Origin: Gallibacter sp963558965
GTDB taxonomy: Bacteria > Bacillota > Clostridia > Peptostreptococcales > Anaerovoracaceae
DNA length: 64,000 nucleotides
Reading direction: 5' to 3'
NCBI GenBank assembly: GCA_963558965.1
Contig: CAUWIT010000007.1
Span: forward strand, 1 to 64,000
Shown here: in pieces, positions 51,840 to 61,263 of the stretch
Position numbering within the stretch: position 1 is the first letter of the stretch
Layout of the letters: each line of letters starts with the position of its first letter
Translations under genes and position numbers: made by a program
The notes under the pieces: generated by a model
The model's database searches: none
What the model saw: only the letters and a program-made list of their open reading frames with translations
Told to the model about the DNA's origin: nothing

Positions 51840-52646
51840 TTAGTATCTTGTATCTACATAAAAACCTTCGTTATATAAAGTAGATTTTGAAATTTTTCGT
51901 CCCCAATGTACTCTAGGTTTTCCATTCATGTAAAAGTTCCCTTCCGTTACAGTTAGGTATTTATCATTTTTTGATACTACTATAACAGAATGATAACCTT
52001 CTTCATAAATTTTTGTACCTACACGTACATGGTCTCCAACTTTAATCTTATTATATGACTTATGAGTTTTGATTTTTGCGTTTTTTCCAAACACTTTATC
52101 ACTTATAACTGCTACATAAGCATAACAAGCAAAACCATTTATATTTTTAGCCTTCCAATAATAATATTTACTACTATCCCATTTTTTGCCTTCAGGATAT
52201 TGTTTTTTCAATTTCATCAAACGACTATAAGCTTTACTCTGTGCAGATACTGATTTATAAACCTTCACATACATATATGTAGATTTATACTTTTTGTTTT
52301 TACCTTTTACTTTTACACTAATTTTTGCAGTGCCAACATTTTTAGCTACAATTTTACCACTTTTAGAAACTGTGGCAATTTTGCTGTTGCTAGTCTTATA
52401 ATAAACAGCTTTTTTTGCAGTTTTTGGACTTACATATGTTTTCAAATAAGCTGTTTTTCCTTTTTTAACCTTGTAAGTTTTTTTCGTCACCTTAGTCTTA
52501 CCGATTTTTAGAGTAAGACTCTTAACTGCTTTTGAACTAGCCGCATCTGCAAAAGTAGGCTGTATTATGGAAAATGACATGGTAAAAGATACTGCACAAG
52601 CTAAAACTAATGCTAAACTTCGTATTTTTTTAGTTGTTTTACCCAT
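51840..52646 (-). CDS. Secreted Ig-like (BIG2) protein with cysteine-hydrolase-like C-terminus
   Basis: A 268-residue secreted protein. A signal peptide (about 1-35, AXA-type end in FADAAS) is followed by a very Lys-rich Ig-like BIG2 domain (about 42-130: YYKTSNSKIATVSKSGKIVA, NVGTAKISVKV). The C-terminal part (about 135-268) has GFACYAYVAVISDKVFG, VGDHVRV and YHSVIVVSKND, resembling CHAP/NlpC-like clostridial cysteine-hydrolase modules. The Cys and a later His (in YHSV) could be catalytic, but this is inference. It lies 28 nt after hydA on the same strand, so it may be transcribed with the hydrogenase. Confidence 0.72.
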   Translation of the reverse strand: MGKTTKKIRSLALVLACAVSFTMSFSIIQPTFADAASSKAVKSLTLKIGKTKVTKKTYKVKKGKTAYLKTYVSPKTAKKAVYYKTSNSKIATVSKSGKIVAKNVGTAKISVKVKGKNKKYKSTYMYVKVYKSVSAQSKAYSRLMKLKKQYPEGKKWDSSKYYYWKAKNINGFACYAYVAVISDKVFGKNAKIKTHKSYNKIKVGDHVRVGTKIYEEGYHSVIVVSKNDKYLTVTEGNFYMNGKPRVHWGRKISKSTLYNEGFYVDTRY

Positions 52647-52674
52647 AACTCTCCTTCATATACTAATATTGAGA

Positions 52675-54390
52675 TTATTTTTCATAATGCACATGTAAAA
52701 GTCTATGATGATTATCTTTTATAATATTATCGTATGCTCTTTGTACAAATGGATTTGCGTCACTATGTCTTATGCGTGACATCTTATCATTTGCATACAA
52801 ATCATCACTTCTTCTCTGTACAATACTTCTTGTGCTTCTTGGCTGGCCACCACCTGCAATACATCCTGATGGACAAGCCATTACTTCAACAAAATCGTAA
52901 TATACTTCGCCACTTTCTATTTTCTGAATTAACTTTTCAGTGTTGCCAAGTCCACTTACCATTGCTATCTTAAGCATTTTATCTTTATATGGAACTTCAA
53001 TTTCCTTAACACTTTCAAGTCCTCTAACTCCACAATAGCTTATGTTAGCAAATGTAGAAGCATCCTTACTATCTACAAGTCTTCTTATAACAGCCTCTGT
53101 TACACCACCTGTTACACCGAAGATAACGCCGGCACCTGAGAATAAACCGTAATTGATATCTGGAGCATCTGGTTCTAATTTATCAATATTTAATCCAGCC
53201 TGTTTAATCATAGATACTAATTCTTGAGTTGTTAATACTAAGTCAGTTCTACTTTCACCATTAACCTTAAACTCTTTTCTATCTGCCTCATACTTTTTAG
53301 CAGTACATGGCATAATAGCTATAACAAACAAGTCTCTATTATCAGCAAGCTGATCTTTGTTTACTATTGTCTCTTCCTTTACAACTGCTGAAAACATTTC
53401 CATAGGTGATTTACATGTTGAAATCTGTGGAAGTAGTTCCGGATGTCTATCTTCTGCATATTTTATCCATCCTGGACAACAACTTGTAAACATAGGTAAT
53501 TTTTCACCTTTTTCAATTTTTTCTAAAAGTTCATTTGACTCTTCAATTACAGTTAAATCAGCTCCAAATGAAGTGTCATAAACTTCATCAAAACCAATTT
53601 TTCTTAAGGCAGATACTAAAATAGGATTAAATCTGTCATTTTCTTTAACTCCAAATCTTTCACCTAAGGCAACTCTAACTGCAGGTGCAACCTGTACAAT
53701 AACTCTCTTATCTGGATCATTTATTGCATCCCATGCATCATCAATATTTGATTTTATATCAATAGCAGCAGTAGGACAAATAGCAGCACACTGTCCACAA
53801 TTTACACAATTTGTAGCAGCTATAGCATCCCCATATGCAGTAGTAACTTGAACATTGCTACCACGGAATGCAAAGTCGATTGCTCCTACATTTTGAATTT
53901 CGTTACACATACGTACACAGTCACCACAGTTTATACATTTATTTGGATTTCTGATAATTGATTTACTTGACATATCTATTGGTAAATCATCTTTATATGC
54001 TTTTTGACTTCTATCAAACTTAACCTCATCAATAGCAAATCTTTTTGCAAGATCTTGAAGCATACAATCCCCACTTTTTGGACAAGTTGTACATTCACGA
54101 CAATGGCTAGAAAGAAGCATTTTCAATATTAGTCTTCTATGTTTAAACAACTTAGTAGTGTTTGTAAAAATCTTCATGCCATTCTTAGGTGGTGTTGAAC
54201 ATGAAGTAATAACATTACCTCTCTCATCTTCAACAATACACATACGACATGCTCCAAAAATTGAAAGATCAGAGTAGTAGCAAAGTGTAGGAATATCAAT
54301 ACCTGCTTTTCTTATAATTTCTAATATGTTTTTTTCGTCTGTAAAAGGAGTCATCTCTCCGTTTATTTCAATAAATTTTTCAGCTTTCAT
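52675..54390 (-). CDS. hydA: [FeFe] hydrogenase catalytic subunit HydA
   Basis: A 571-residue subunit. Clusters in order: [2Fe-2S] (C37, C48, C51, C64), His/Cys-ligated [4Fe-4S] (H96, C100, C103, C109), two ferredoxin clusters (CINCGDCVRMC near 152, CVNCGQCAAIC near 195). The H-cluster domain has L1 TSCCPGW (302-308), L2 MPCTAKKYE (360-368) and L3 MACPSGC (504-510, where Gly is more usual than Ser). All H-cluster Cys are present. With HydB and HydC upstream this fits the NAD-linked, probably electron-bifurcating group A hydrogenase. Confidence 0.93.
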   Translation of the reverse strand: MKAEKFIEINGEMTPFTDEKNILEIIRKAGIDIPTLCYYSDLSIFGACRMCIVEDERGNVITSCSTPPKNGMKIFTNTTKLFKHRRLILKMLLSSHCRECTTCPKSGDCMLQDLAKRFAIDEVKFDRSQKAYKDDLPIDMSSKSIIRNPNKCINCGDCVRMCNEIQNVGAIDFAFRGSNVQVTTAYGDAIAATNCVNCGQCAAICPTAAIDIKSNIDDAWDAINDPDKRVIVQVAPAVRVALGERFGVKENDRFNPILVSALRKIGFDEVYDTSFGADLTVIEESNELLEKIEKGEKLPMFTSCCPGWIKYAEDRHPELLPQISTCKSPMEMFSAVVKEETIVNKDQLADNRDLFVIAIMPCTAKKYEADRKEFKVNGESRTDLVLTTQELVSMIKQAGLNIDKLEPDAPDINYGLFSGAGVIFGVTGGVTEAVIRRLVDSKDASTFANISYCGVRGLESVKEIEVPYKDKMLKIAMVSGLGNTEKLIQKIESGEVYYDFVEVMACPSGCIAGGGQPRSTRSIVQRRSDDLYANDKMSRIRHSDANPFVQRAYDNIIKDNHHRLLHVHYEK

Positions 54391-54408
54391 AAGATGTATC
54401 TCCTTTCT

Positions 54409-56289
54409 TTAAACTATATTAATCGCACCTAGACGACATGTTCCAATACAAGCCTGACATTTAACACATTTTTCGTTATCAATAACATGAGGTTGTTTAT
54501 ATGAACCACCTGTAATTGCGCCCACTGGACAAACTCTCTTACATAAACCGCAGCCAACGCATTTTTCTTCATCGATAACTATCTGTTTGTAAGCAATACA
54601 CTGTCCTGTTGGACAAACTCCATCTATTACATGAGCATCATATTCATCTCTAAACTGTGTTATTGTACTAATTACAGGGTTTGGAGCTGTTTTGCCAAGA
54701 CCGCAAAGAGCACAGCTCTTAATTGTATCTGCTAAATCTAATAAAGTATCAACTGTAGTTTCATCAGCTCTATTTTTTACAATGTCATTTAATAAATCAA
54801 GCATTATCTTTGTACCTTCTCTACATGGTACACACTTACCGCATGATTCATTTTGTGTGAAATTCATGAAAAATCTAGCTACTTCTACCATGCAAGTGTC
54901 TTCATCCATAACTACAAGACCACCTGAACCTATCATAGCTCCAACTTTTTTAAGTGAGTCGAAGTCCAATGGTAAATCTAGGTGTTTTTCTGTTAAACAA
55001 CCACCTGATGGTCCACCAACTTGAACAGCTTTAAACTTTTTACCTTCTTTAGGACCACCGCCGATATCAAATATAATTTCTCTCAATGTTGTTCCCATAG
55101 GTACTTCTATTAAACCTGTATTGCTTATATTTCCAGTTAATGCAAAAGCTTTTGTTCCTGGACTTTCAGGTTCGCCAATACTTAGATACCAATCAACGCC
55201 ATTATTAATAATCATAGGTACGTTTGCAAATGTTTCAACATTGTTTAATACTGTTGGTTTGCCATATAATCCCTGTTCTACTGTTCTTGGTGGTTTAACT
55301 CTAGGCATACCTCTTTCGCCTTCGATAGAAATTGTCAAAGCAGAACCTTCACCACAAACAAATGCTCCTGCTCCTTTAGCTATAATTATATCGAAACAAA
55401 AATCAGTTCCTAAAATATTTTCGCCAAGTAAACCAACTCTCTTACAATCTTCTATAGCTTTTTCCAATCTTGATACAGCTAGAGGGTATTCAGCTCTAAC
55501 ATAAATATATCCTTCTTGTGCACCTGTTGCTCTTCCAGCAATCATCATACCTTCAAGCATTTTATGAGGATCGCCTTCCATAATACTTCTGTCCATAAAT
55601 GCACCAGGGTCACCTTCGTCACCATTACATACAACGTATCTAGTAGTTTCTTTTTGATTTCTTACCTGTGACCATTTTCTACCAGCTGGGAATCCTCCAC
55701 CGCCACGACCTCTTAATTTAGAGTCTACAATCATATTTACAATTTCTTCACCATCGTAATCAAATAAAGCTTTTTCTAAAGCTTCATATCCGCCTAATGC
55801 AATATATTCTTCGATTGAGTTTGCATCGATATGTCCACAATGCTCTAAAACAATACGAGTTTGGCCTTTGTAAAAAGGTATCTCTTCTTGAACTGGATAT
55901 TCTTTTTCACCATCTTTATAAATCAATCTTTCGATAATTTCATCATTTGCAATAGATCTTGCTACTATTTCTTCACAATCTTCTATTTTAACTTTTAAAT
56001 ACAAAATACCACCTGGTTCAATACGAAGCAATGGACCCATTTCGCAAAATCCATGACATCCACTGTGTTTTAAACCAATGTGTTCTCCTTCTTTGTGAAC
56101 TTCAAGCTCAACTTCAGTTTTAAGTCCTCTTTCTTCTATTAACTCTTTTAATCTATCATAAATTTCAAGAGAACCACCTGCTACGCAGCCTGTTCCTCCG
56201 CAGACATATATCTTCTTTGTCTGTCTGTTAAGTTGATCTAAATATTGATTTCGTGCTTTTATTAAATCTTCTCTATTCTTAAAAATCAT
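54409..56289 (-). CDS. hydB: HydB, NuoF-like NADH-binding subunit of the hydrogenase
   Basis: A 626-residue protein. An N-terminal thioredoxin-like [2Fe-2S] domain (YVCGGTGCVAGG, HSGCHGFCEMGP) precedes the NuoF core with the NADH/FMN site (RGRGGGGFPAGRKW near 195, VCNGDEGDPGAFMDRS), the [4Fe-4S] SLBB-NuoF end CGKCVPCREGT, and two C-terminal ferredoxin clusters (CVGCGLCKRVCP, CVKCQACIGTC). It accepts or donates electrons to NAD(H). The layout equals HydB of bifurcating hydrogenases. It sits between hydC and hydA. Confidence 0.93.
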   Translation of the reverse strand: MIFKNREDLIKARNQYLDQLNRQTKKIYVCGGTGCVAGGSLEIYDRLKELIEERGLKTEVELEVHKEGEHIGLKHSGCHGFCEMGPLLRIEPGGILYLKVKIEDCEEIVARSIANDEIIERLIYKDGEKEYPVQEEIPFYKGQTRIVLEHCGHIDANSIEEYIALGGYEALEKALFDYDGEEIVNMIVDSKLRGRGGGGFPAGRKWSQVRNQKETTRYVVCNGDEGDPGAFMDRSIMEGDPHKMLEGMMIAGRATGAQEGYIYVRAEYPLAVSRLEKAIEDCKRVGLLGENILGTDFCFDIIIAKGAGAFVCGEGSALTISIEGERGMPRVKPPRTVEQGLYGKPTVLNNVETFANVPMIINNGVDWYLSIGEPESPGTKAFALTGNISNTGLIEVPMGTTLREIIFDIGGGPKEGKKFKAVQVGGPSGGCLTEKHLDLPLDFDSLKKVGAMIGSGGLVVMDEDTCMVEVARFFMNFTQNESCGKCVPCREGTKIMLDLLNDIVKNRADETTVDTLLDLADTIKSCALCGLGKTAPNPVISTITQFRDEYDAHVIDGVCPTGQCIAYKQIVIDEEKCVGCGLCKRVCPVGAITGGSYKQPHVIDNEKCVKCQACIGTCRLGAINIV

Positions 56290-56305
56290 AATAACCTTCT
56301 CCTTT

Positions 56306-56809
56306 CTAAAGCTGTGCCATTATCTCTTCTTCTTTTTCAGCTTCTTCTCTCAATTCATTAATTAAATCCACAGCTTTTTCTGGAGTCATAGATGGATAAA
56401 CTTTATCATTTACAGTAATTACTGGAGCTAATCCGCATGCTCCAATACATGAAACTGTTTCTACAGTAAAAAGAAGATTGTCTGTAGTATCTTTTTCTTC
56501 TGATACATCTAATTCTCTTCTAATCGCTTCTATGATTGGTACTGATTTTCTAACATGACATGCAGTACCATCACAACATTTAATTACATATTTTCCTTTT
56601 GGTGTCAAAGAAAAATTTTCATAAAATGTTGCAACACCGTAAAGTTTAGCCATGCTTATTCCAAGAGTCTCTGAAATAATTTCGAAAGCCTCTCTAGGCA
56701 AATATCTAAGTTCTCCCTGAACATCTTGCAATATTGCAATTACAGACAATTTACTGTCTTTGTGCTTTTCAAGAATTTTCTCTACTGTTGCCTTTACATT
56801 GTTAGTCAT
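56306..56809 (-). CDS. hydC: HydC, NuoE-like [2Fe-2S] subunit of the hydrogenase
   Basis: A 167-residue thioredoxin-fold protein: ILQDVQGELRYLPREAFE, LGISMAKLYGVATFY, and the [2Fe-2S] Cys in CCDGTACHVRKS and CIGACGLAP. It is the third subunit of the HydABC complex and the first gene in the operon. AGGAGG precedes the ATG, with a promoter about 50 nt upstream. Confidence 0.93.
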   Translation of the reverse strand: MTNNVKATVEKILEKHKDSKLSVIAILQDVQGELRYLPREAFEIISETLGISMAKLYGVATFYENFSLTPKGKYVIKCCDGTACHVRKSVPIIEAIRRELDVSEEKDTTDNLLFTVETVSCIGACGLAPVITVNDKVYPSMTPEKAVDLINELREEAEKEEEIMAQL

Positions 56810-56858
56810 AATAGTTTATCCTCCTTCTAACGAACTCTTCTAAATTACGCCTGATATT

Positions 56859-56887
56859 ATTTTAACGAAATAAAGTGAAATTGTCTA
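56859..56887 (-). promoter_or_regulatory. Promoter of hydCBA
   Basis: On minus: TAGACA, 17-nt spacer, TAAAAT; about 50 nt before the hydC ATG. No Rex-type operator (TTGTGA...TCACAA) is evident nearby. Confidence 0.72.
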
Positions 56888-56941
56888 CAGTATATTGGAA
56901 AAATTCTGACAAATTTAACTTTTTTACATATATTTCAAAAA

Positions 56942-56972
56942 AAATACATCTCAAATAATTTGAGATGTATTT
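56942..56972 (-). terminator. Terminator after recA
   Basis: A perfect 14-bp AT-rich stem (56942-56955 with 56959-56972), 3-nt loop. Confidence 0.85.
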
Positions 56973-56983
56973 TTATATAAGTA

Positions 56984-58078
56984 TTAATCTAAGATTACGC
57001 CGTCTTCATCCACTTCTGGAGCTTCTTTTGTTTCTACAGGTTCTTCAACCTCATCTTCTTGTTCACCTTTTAAGGATTCTAAAAGCAATGTTTGAACTTC
57101 ATCTAAAACATCTGGGTTTTCAGACAAGAAGTTTTTAACATTTTCTCTTCCCTGTCCAATTCGATTTCCATTGAAACTATACCATGAACCTGCTTTATCA
57201 ATAATACCTTTATTTACAGCACTATCCATAATATCACCTGTTTTAGATATACCTTCACCATACATAATATCAAATTCAGCCTGTTTAAATGGAGGAGCTA
57301 CTTTATTTTTAACAATTTTAACTCTTACTCTATTACCAATCATCTGATCACCTTGTTTAAGAGTTTCAACTCTTCTAACATCAAAACGCATTGAAGAGTA
57401 GAATTTTAAAGCTCTACCACCAGTAGTTACTTCTGGATTTCCATAGATTACACCTACTTTTTCTCTAAGCTGGTTTATAAAAACAACTGCTGCTTTTGAT
57501 TTATTAATAGCACCGGCTAATTTTCTTAACGCTTGAGACATAAGCCTGGCTTGTAAACCTACATGGCTATCTCCCATATCCCCTTCTATTTCTGTTTTAG
57601 GTACTAAAGCAGCTACTGAGTCAACAACTACAATATCAAGAGCTCCAGATCTAACAAGCATTTCACAAATTTCAAGTGCCTGTTCTCCTGTATCTGGCTG
57701 TGATACAAGTAATTCGTCAATATTAACACCTAGATTTTTTGCATATTCTGGATCTAAAGCGTGCTCAGCATCTATAAATGCTGCTTTACCTCCTGTTTTT
57801 TGAGCTTCAGCAATCATATGAAGTGTCAATGTTGTTTTACCAGAAGACTCCGGACCATATACTTCTATAATACGTCCCTTAGGAATACCTCCAATACCTG
57901 TTGCTAAATCTAAACTGATTGAACCTGTAGAAATAGCTTCAATATTTAGCTTCATATTATCATCGCCCAATTTCATAATAGCGCCTTGTCCAAATTGCTT
58001 TTGAATTTGCGCAAGTGCCTCATTTAAGGCTTTTTCTTTATCTTCTTTATTGTTGTTATTTGATGCAACTTTTGCCAT
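56984..58078 (-). CDS. recA: Recombinase RecA
   Basis: A 364-residue RecA of normal length. It has Walker A GPESSGKTT near 75, the MAW and Walker B region (LDIVVVDSVAALVPK), loop 2 near GNPEVTTGGRAL, and an acidic C-terminal tail (EDEVEEPVETKEAPEVDEDG). It drives strand exchange and activates LexA self-cleavage. AGGAGG precedes the ATG. It has its own SOS-regulated promoter. Confidence 0.99.
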   Translation of the reverse strand: MAKVASNNNNKEDKEKALNEALAQIQKQFGQGAIMKLGDDNMKLNIEAISTGSISLDLATGIGGIPKGRIIEVYGPESSGKTTLTLHMIAEAQKTGGKAAFIDAEHALDPEYAKNLGVNIDELLVSQPDTGEQALEICEMLVRSGALDIVVVDSVAALVPKTEIEGDMGDSHVGLQARLMSQALRKLAGAINKSKAAVVFINQLREKVGVIYGNPEVTTGGRALKFYSSMRFDVRRVETLKQGDQMIGNRVRVKIVKNKVAPPFKQAEFDIMYGEGISKTGDIMDSAVNKGIIDKAGSWYSFNGNRIGQGRENVKNFLSENPDVLDEVQTLLLESLKGEQEDEVEEPVETKEAPEVDEDGVILD

Positions 58079-58148
58079 TTTATCCTCCTAAAATTTTAAT
58101 GAGCTTTTATATTTAAAACTAACTATTCAGTGTTATTTACTTAATTCA

Positions 58149-58176
58149 ATTATACCAAATATTTTACAAAATGCAA
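58149..58176 (-). promoter_or_regulatory. recA promoter
   Basis: On minus: TTGCAT, 16-nt spacer, TATAAT, with a TGn extension just before the -10; about 70 nt before the ATG. Confidence 0.8.
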
Positions 58177-58189
58177 GAACAAATGTTCG
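58176..58189 (-). promoter_or_regulatory. LexA (SOS) box of recA
   Basis: CGAACATTTGTTCT on minus, matching CGAAC-N4-GTTC, abutting the -35. Places recA under LexA control. Confidence 0.9.
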
Positions 58190-58190
58190 C

Positions 58191-58228
58191 AAGTAAAAAA
58201 ATAGCCTAAAAATATAGGCTATTTTTTT
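58191..58228 (-). terminator. Terminator after the LCP gene
   Basis: An 8-bp stem (58201-58208 with 58215-58222) extended by A-T pairs, with a run of seven T on minus. It separates the LCP gene from the recA promoter. Confidence 0.88.
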
Positions 58229-58230
58229 GA

Positions 58231-59487
58231 TTATTCATTTACTTCAGTACCAACACTAATACCTGTGTTACTTATAATTCTCTGGCTAATTTCCTTTACA
58301 GTATTACTTGGATTGTAGTCTTTTTGAGCAAACAGTTTTTCGTGAAGAGTTTTAACGTTATCTTCAAGTGTTGTCGGTACAGCAAGCCATTTTCCATTTA
58401 GGATACCGCCCCAATAATTAAACGGATAACTTACACTCTCTTTAATGTTTAATCCAACTACTTTAGGTAATAAAGACATAAAATCTGAAGTTGTCATATT
58501 TGTTCTAATTTCAGGGAATACTTTGTCTGTCATCTCTGTAATTTTAGTTGGATTTGATTTAGCTTTTGCAAGCAAAGCAGTCATAACCTTTTTCATACGA
58601 TTTGTTCTACCAGGATCTCCACCTGAAGTTTTTCTGATACGACAGTATGTAGCAGCCTGCGCTCCATCAATTGTTTGCTTACCAGTCTTAGTTATTGGAG
58701 TCCATGTTCTATCTGTATTTCTTGCAGTTTCAGGTCCCCACTTATTTAAGTCACGAATTTCATTTGCTTTTACATCTACAGTAATACCACCCATAGAATC
58801 AACTACATCTGCAACAGAATTCCAATCCATTACTATAAACTTTTCTATATTAAGATCCAAAGTTTGATTTAACATTTTAACAGTATTTGTTGGACCACCG
58901 AAGGCATGGGCATGAGTTGCTTTATCAAGTAGCTCATTACCACTTATATCATCCATTAGCATATAGCTATCTCTCATCATAGAAGTAAGAGTTATATCTC
59001 CTGTTTTTTTGTTAATAGTTGCAACGATAATAGCATCTGTTCTACATTTTGTTGGATCTTCACCTGCTCTAGCATCAATACCCAGCACTGCAATATTAGT
59101 GTAATTTTTCAAATCACTAGCTACGTCGCTGTCTATTTTCAAATCAGATTTTGAAATATCGACATGATCAAATTTCTCTATCTGACTATCAAGGAAGAAA
59201 TATGCACTAGCCACACCTGCACCTAATAAAATTAATATAATTACTAATATCATAGGTATTATTCTTCTCTTTTTTTTCTTTTTCTTTCCTTTAGTTTTTT
59301 TGTTTTTTTGTTTTTTCTTCTTTGGATTAGATTTATTTCTTTCTTTTCTACTCTGTGTCTCATCAAATGAATCACCAGAATAACTTGAGCTCTGATTTTC
59401 CAAATTTCTAAATTCAGCTAAAAAATCTTCACTTACCGTTTCTCGTTTTCTACCCCTTCTGTCATTATCATATCTATCACTTCTCAT
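58231..59487 (-). CDS. LCP family (LytR-CpsA-Psr) cell-wall glycopolymer ligase
   Basis: A 418-residue protein. The cytoplasmic N-terminus (1-75) is very polar and ends in an extreme Lys-rich run. One membrane helix (about 76-98) leads to the extracellular LCP domain with NIAVLGIDARAGEDPTKCRTDAI (first Asp and Arg residues), SMMRDSYM and CRIRKTSGGDPGRTNRM (catalytic Arg pair). LCP enzymes transfer teichoic-acid-type polymers from undecaprenyl phosphate to peptidoglycan. It overlaps cinA by 11 nt. Confidence 0.92.
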   Translation of the reverse strand: MRSDRYDNDRRGRKRETVSEDFLAEFRNLENQSSSYSGDSFDETQSRKERNKSNPKKKKQKNKKTKGKKKKKKRRIIPMILVIILILLGAGVASAYFFLDSQIEKFDHVDISKSDLKIDSDVASDLKNYTNIAVLGIDARAGEDPTKCRTDAIIVATINKKTGDITLTSMMRDSYMLMDDISGNELLDKATHAHAFGGPTNTVKMLNQTLDLNIEKFIVMDWNSVADVVDSMGGITVDVKANEIRDLNKWGPETARNTDRTWTPITKTGKQTIDGAQAATYCRIRKTSGGDPGRTNRMKKVMTALLAKAKSNPTKITEMTDKVFPEIRTNMTTSDFMSLLPKVVGLNIKESVSYPFNYWGGILNGKWLAVPTTLEDNVKTLHEKLFAQKDYNPSNTVKEISQRIISNTGISVGTEVNE

Positions 59488-60724
59488 ATACTTCTCCTAT
59501 CGCTTTATAAATCATATCAAGCATAGTTAACACGCTACGTTTTCGAATTGAATTACGACCTGCATTTCTAAACTTGTTTTCTTTTACAACAACTTTATCA
59601 TTAAATCTTAAAGCAGTATACACTAAACCTACAGGTTTATCAAGGGTTCCTCCATCTGGTCCTGCAATACCCGTAACGCTTACACAGATATCAGCTCCTG
59701 AAACTTTGGCTAATCCATTTACCATTTCTCTAGCAGTTTCTTCGCTTACAGCACCATATTTTTCAAGAGTTTCTGCTTTTACACCTAGTTCTTCCATCTT
59801 AGCTTTATTGCTGTATGTAACTAATGCTCTATCAAAAATATCCGATGTGCCAGGAATAGAAATAATTGCATCAGCAAAAAGTCCTCCTGTACATGACTCC
59901 GCAGAAGCTAATTTTAACCCTTTAGCCTTTAGTAAGTCAACAACAACCTCAGATAAGTTCATATTTCCAACACAATAGATATACTCACCTATTCTGGCTT
60001 GTATTTTTTCAATCATATTATCAACAGCTTCTCTTGCTTCGTCGATAGTTTTTCTTTTAGATGTTATCCTTAAGTAAGCTTCTCCTTCTTTTACATAAGT
60101 TGCAATAGTTGGATCTGTTTGCCCATCAATTAAATCTAAAAGTTTAGTTTCAAGCATAGACTCCCCTATACCGATAGTTCTTATAAATTGATAGTAAATT
60201 GCATCTTCTGACAGCTCACGAAGGTATTTTTCACCATAATTAACAAACATTGGTTCCATTTCCCTAGGTGGACCAGGCATACACATAATTATATTATTGT
60301 CAACTTTAGCCACGAAACCCGGTGCACTTCCGTAATCATTAGTTAAAACTTTTGCTTTTGATGGCATATATGCCTGCTTTATATTATTTTCTGTCATTTC
60401 TCTGCCAGTAGCTTTAAAAAACTCTGTAATCTTATCTAAGCTCGGCTTATGTATTACAAGTTTATCACCGGCAACTTTGGCAACAATATCTTTGGTAAGA
60501 TCATCCTGTGTAGGACCAAGACCACCTGTAGTAATGATAAGCTGGCATTCCTGCATAATTTCATGTAACAATGACTCAAGTCTTTTAGCATTATCCCCTA
60601 CAGTGTAGTGATACATAACATCTATGCCCATATCATTTAACCTTTTTGATATAAAAGTCGCATTTGTATTTACTATCTGTCCAAATAAAATTTCAGTGCC
60701 TACTGTTAAAATTGCAGCTTTCAT
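59477..60724 (-). CDS. cinA: CinA, competence/damage-inducible protein A
   Basis: A 415-residue two-domain protein. The N-terminal MoaB/MogA-like domain (AAILTVGTEILFGQIVNTNA, TTGGLGPTQDD) is followed by a C-terminal NMN amidohydrolase (PncC-like) domain (SAESCTGGLFADAI, VSVTGIAGPDGG). It is linked to NAD salvage and to competence. I chose ATG 60724, which follows AAAGGTGG; the GTG at 60736 overlaps that site. It commonly sits by pgsA and recA, as here, with the LCP gene inserted. Confidence 0.95.
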   Translation of the reverse strand: MKAAILTVGTEILFGQIVNTNATFISKRLNDMGIDVMYHYTVGDNAKRLESLLHEIMQECQLIITTGGLGPTQDDLTKDIVAKVAGDKLVIHKPSLDKITEFFKATGREMTENNIKQAYMPSKAKVLTNDYGSAPGFVAKVDNNIIMCMPGPPREMEPMFVNYGEKYLRELSEDAIYYQFIRTIGIGESMLETKLLDLIDGQTDPTIATYVKEGEAYLRITSKRKTIDEAREAVDNMIEKIQARIGEYIYCVGNMNLSEVVVDLLKAKGLKLASAESCTGGLFADAIISIPGTSDIFDRALVTYSNKAKMEELGVKAETLEKYGAVSEETAREMVNGLAKVSGADICVSVTGIAGPDGGTLDKPVGLVYTALRFNDKVVVKENKFRNAGRNSIRKRSVLTMLDMIYKAIGEVYEK

Positions 60725-60725
60725 T

Positions 60726-61262
60726 TTATAACCCACCTTTTAGAAATACTTCTTTATTTTTATAAACGTATTCAACACCGCTAACTACAGTTAAAATTAG
60801 ACAAGCCCATAGCATAATCTGATCCAATGGGAAATTTATATATGAACAAGGCCAATTTTTCAATAATAAAAGTGGTACGGCAATCATCTGTGCAACTGTT
60901 TTTAACTTACCAGAAAATCCAGCAGCAATTACTATTCCATCTGCTGCAGCAACAGTTCTAAGCCCAGAAACGATAAATTCTCTCGCTAAGATAACAATAA
61001 GCATCCAACCAGGAATATCACCAAGCTGTACTAAAATTACAAAAGCAGAATAAACTAAAATCTTGTCTGCAAGCGGGTCCATAATTTTCCCGAAATTAGT
61101 TACAAGCCCACGACTTCTTGCAATATGGCCATCAAAAGCATCTGTCGCAGAAGCAAGTATAAAAATTACAGTAGCTGCGTATATGTGGTCCATCAAATAT
61201 AGAACTATAAAGAATGGCACAGCTATAACTCTTAAAACTGTTAGTTTATTAGGTAAATTCAT
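60726..61262 (-). CDS. pgsA: Phosphatidylglycerophosphate synthase PgsA
   Basis: A 178-residue membrane enzyme with several hydrophobic helices and the CDP-alcohol phosphotransferase motif (ATDAFDGHIARSRG, then KIMDPLADK) around 40-66, all Asp present. It makes phosphatidylglycerophosphate from CDP-diacylglycerol and glycerol-3-phosphate. It starts just after rimO and ends 1 nt before cinA. Confidence 0.96.
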   Translation of the reverse strand: MNLPNKLTVLRVIAVPFFIVLYLMDHIYAATVIFILASATDAFDGHIARSRGLVTNFGKIMDPLADKILVYSAFVILVQLGDIPGWMLIVILAREFIVSGLRTVAAADGIVIAAGFSGKLKTVAQMIAVPLLLLKNWPCSYINFPLDQIMLWACLILTVVSGVEYVYKNKEVFLKGGL

Positions 61263-61263
61263 T

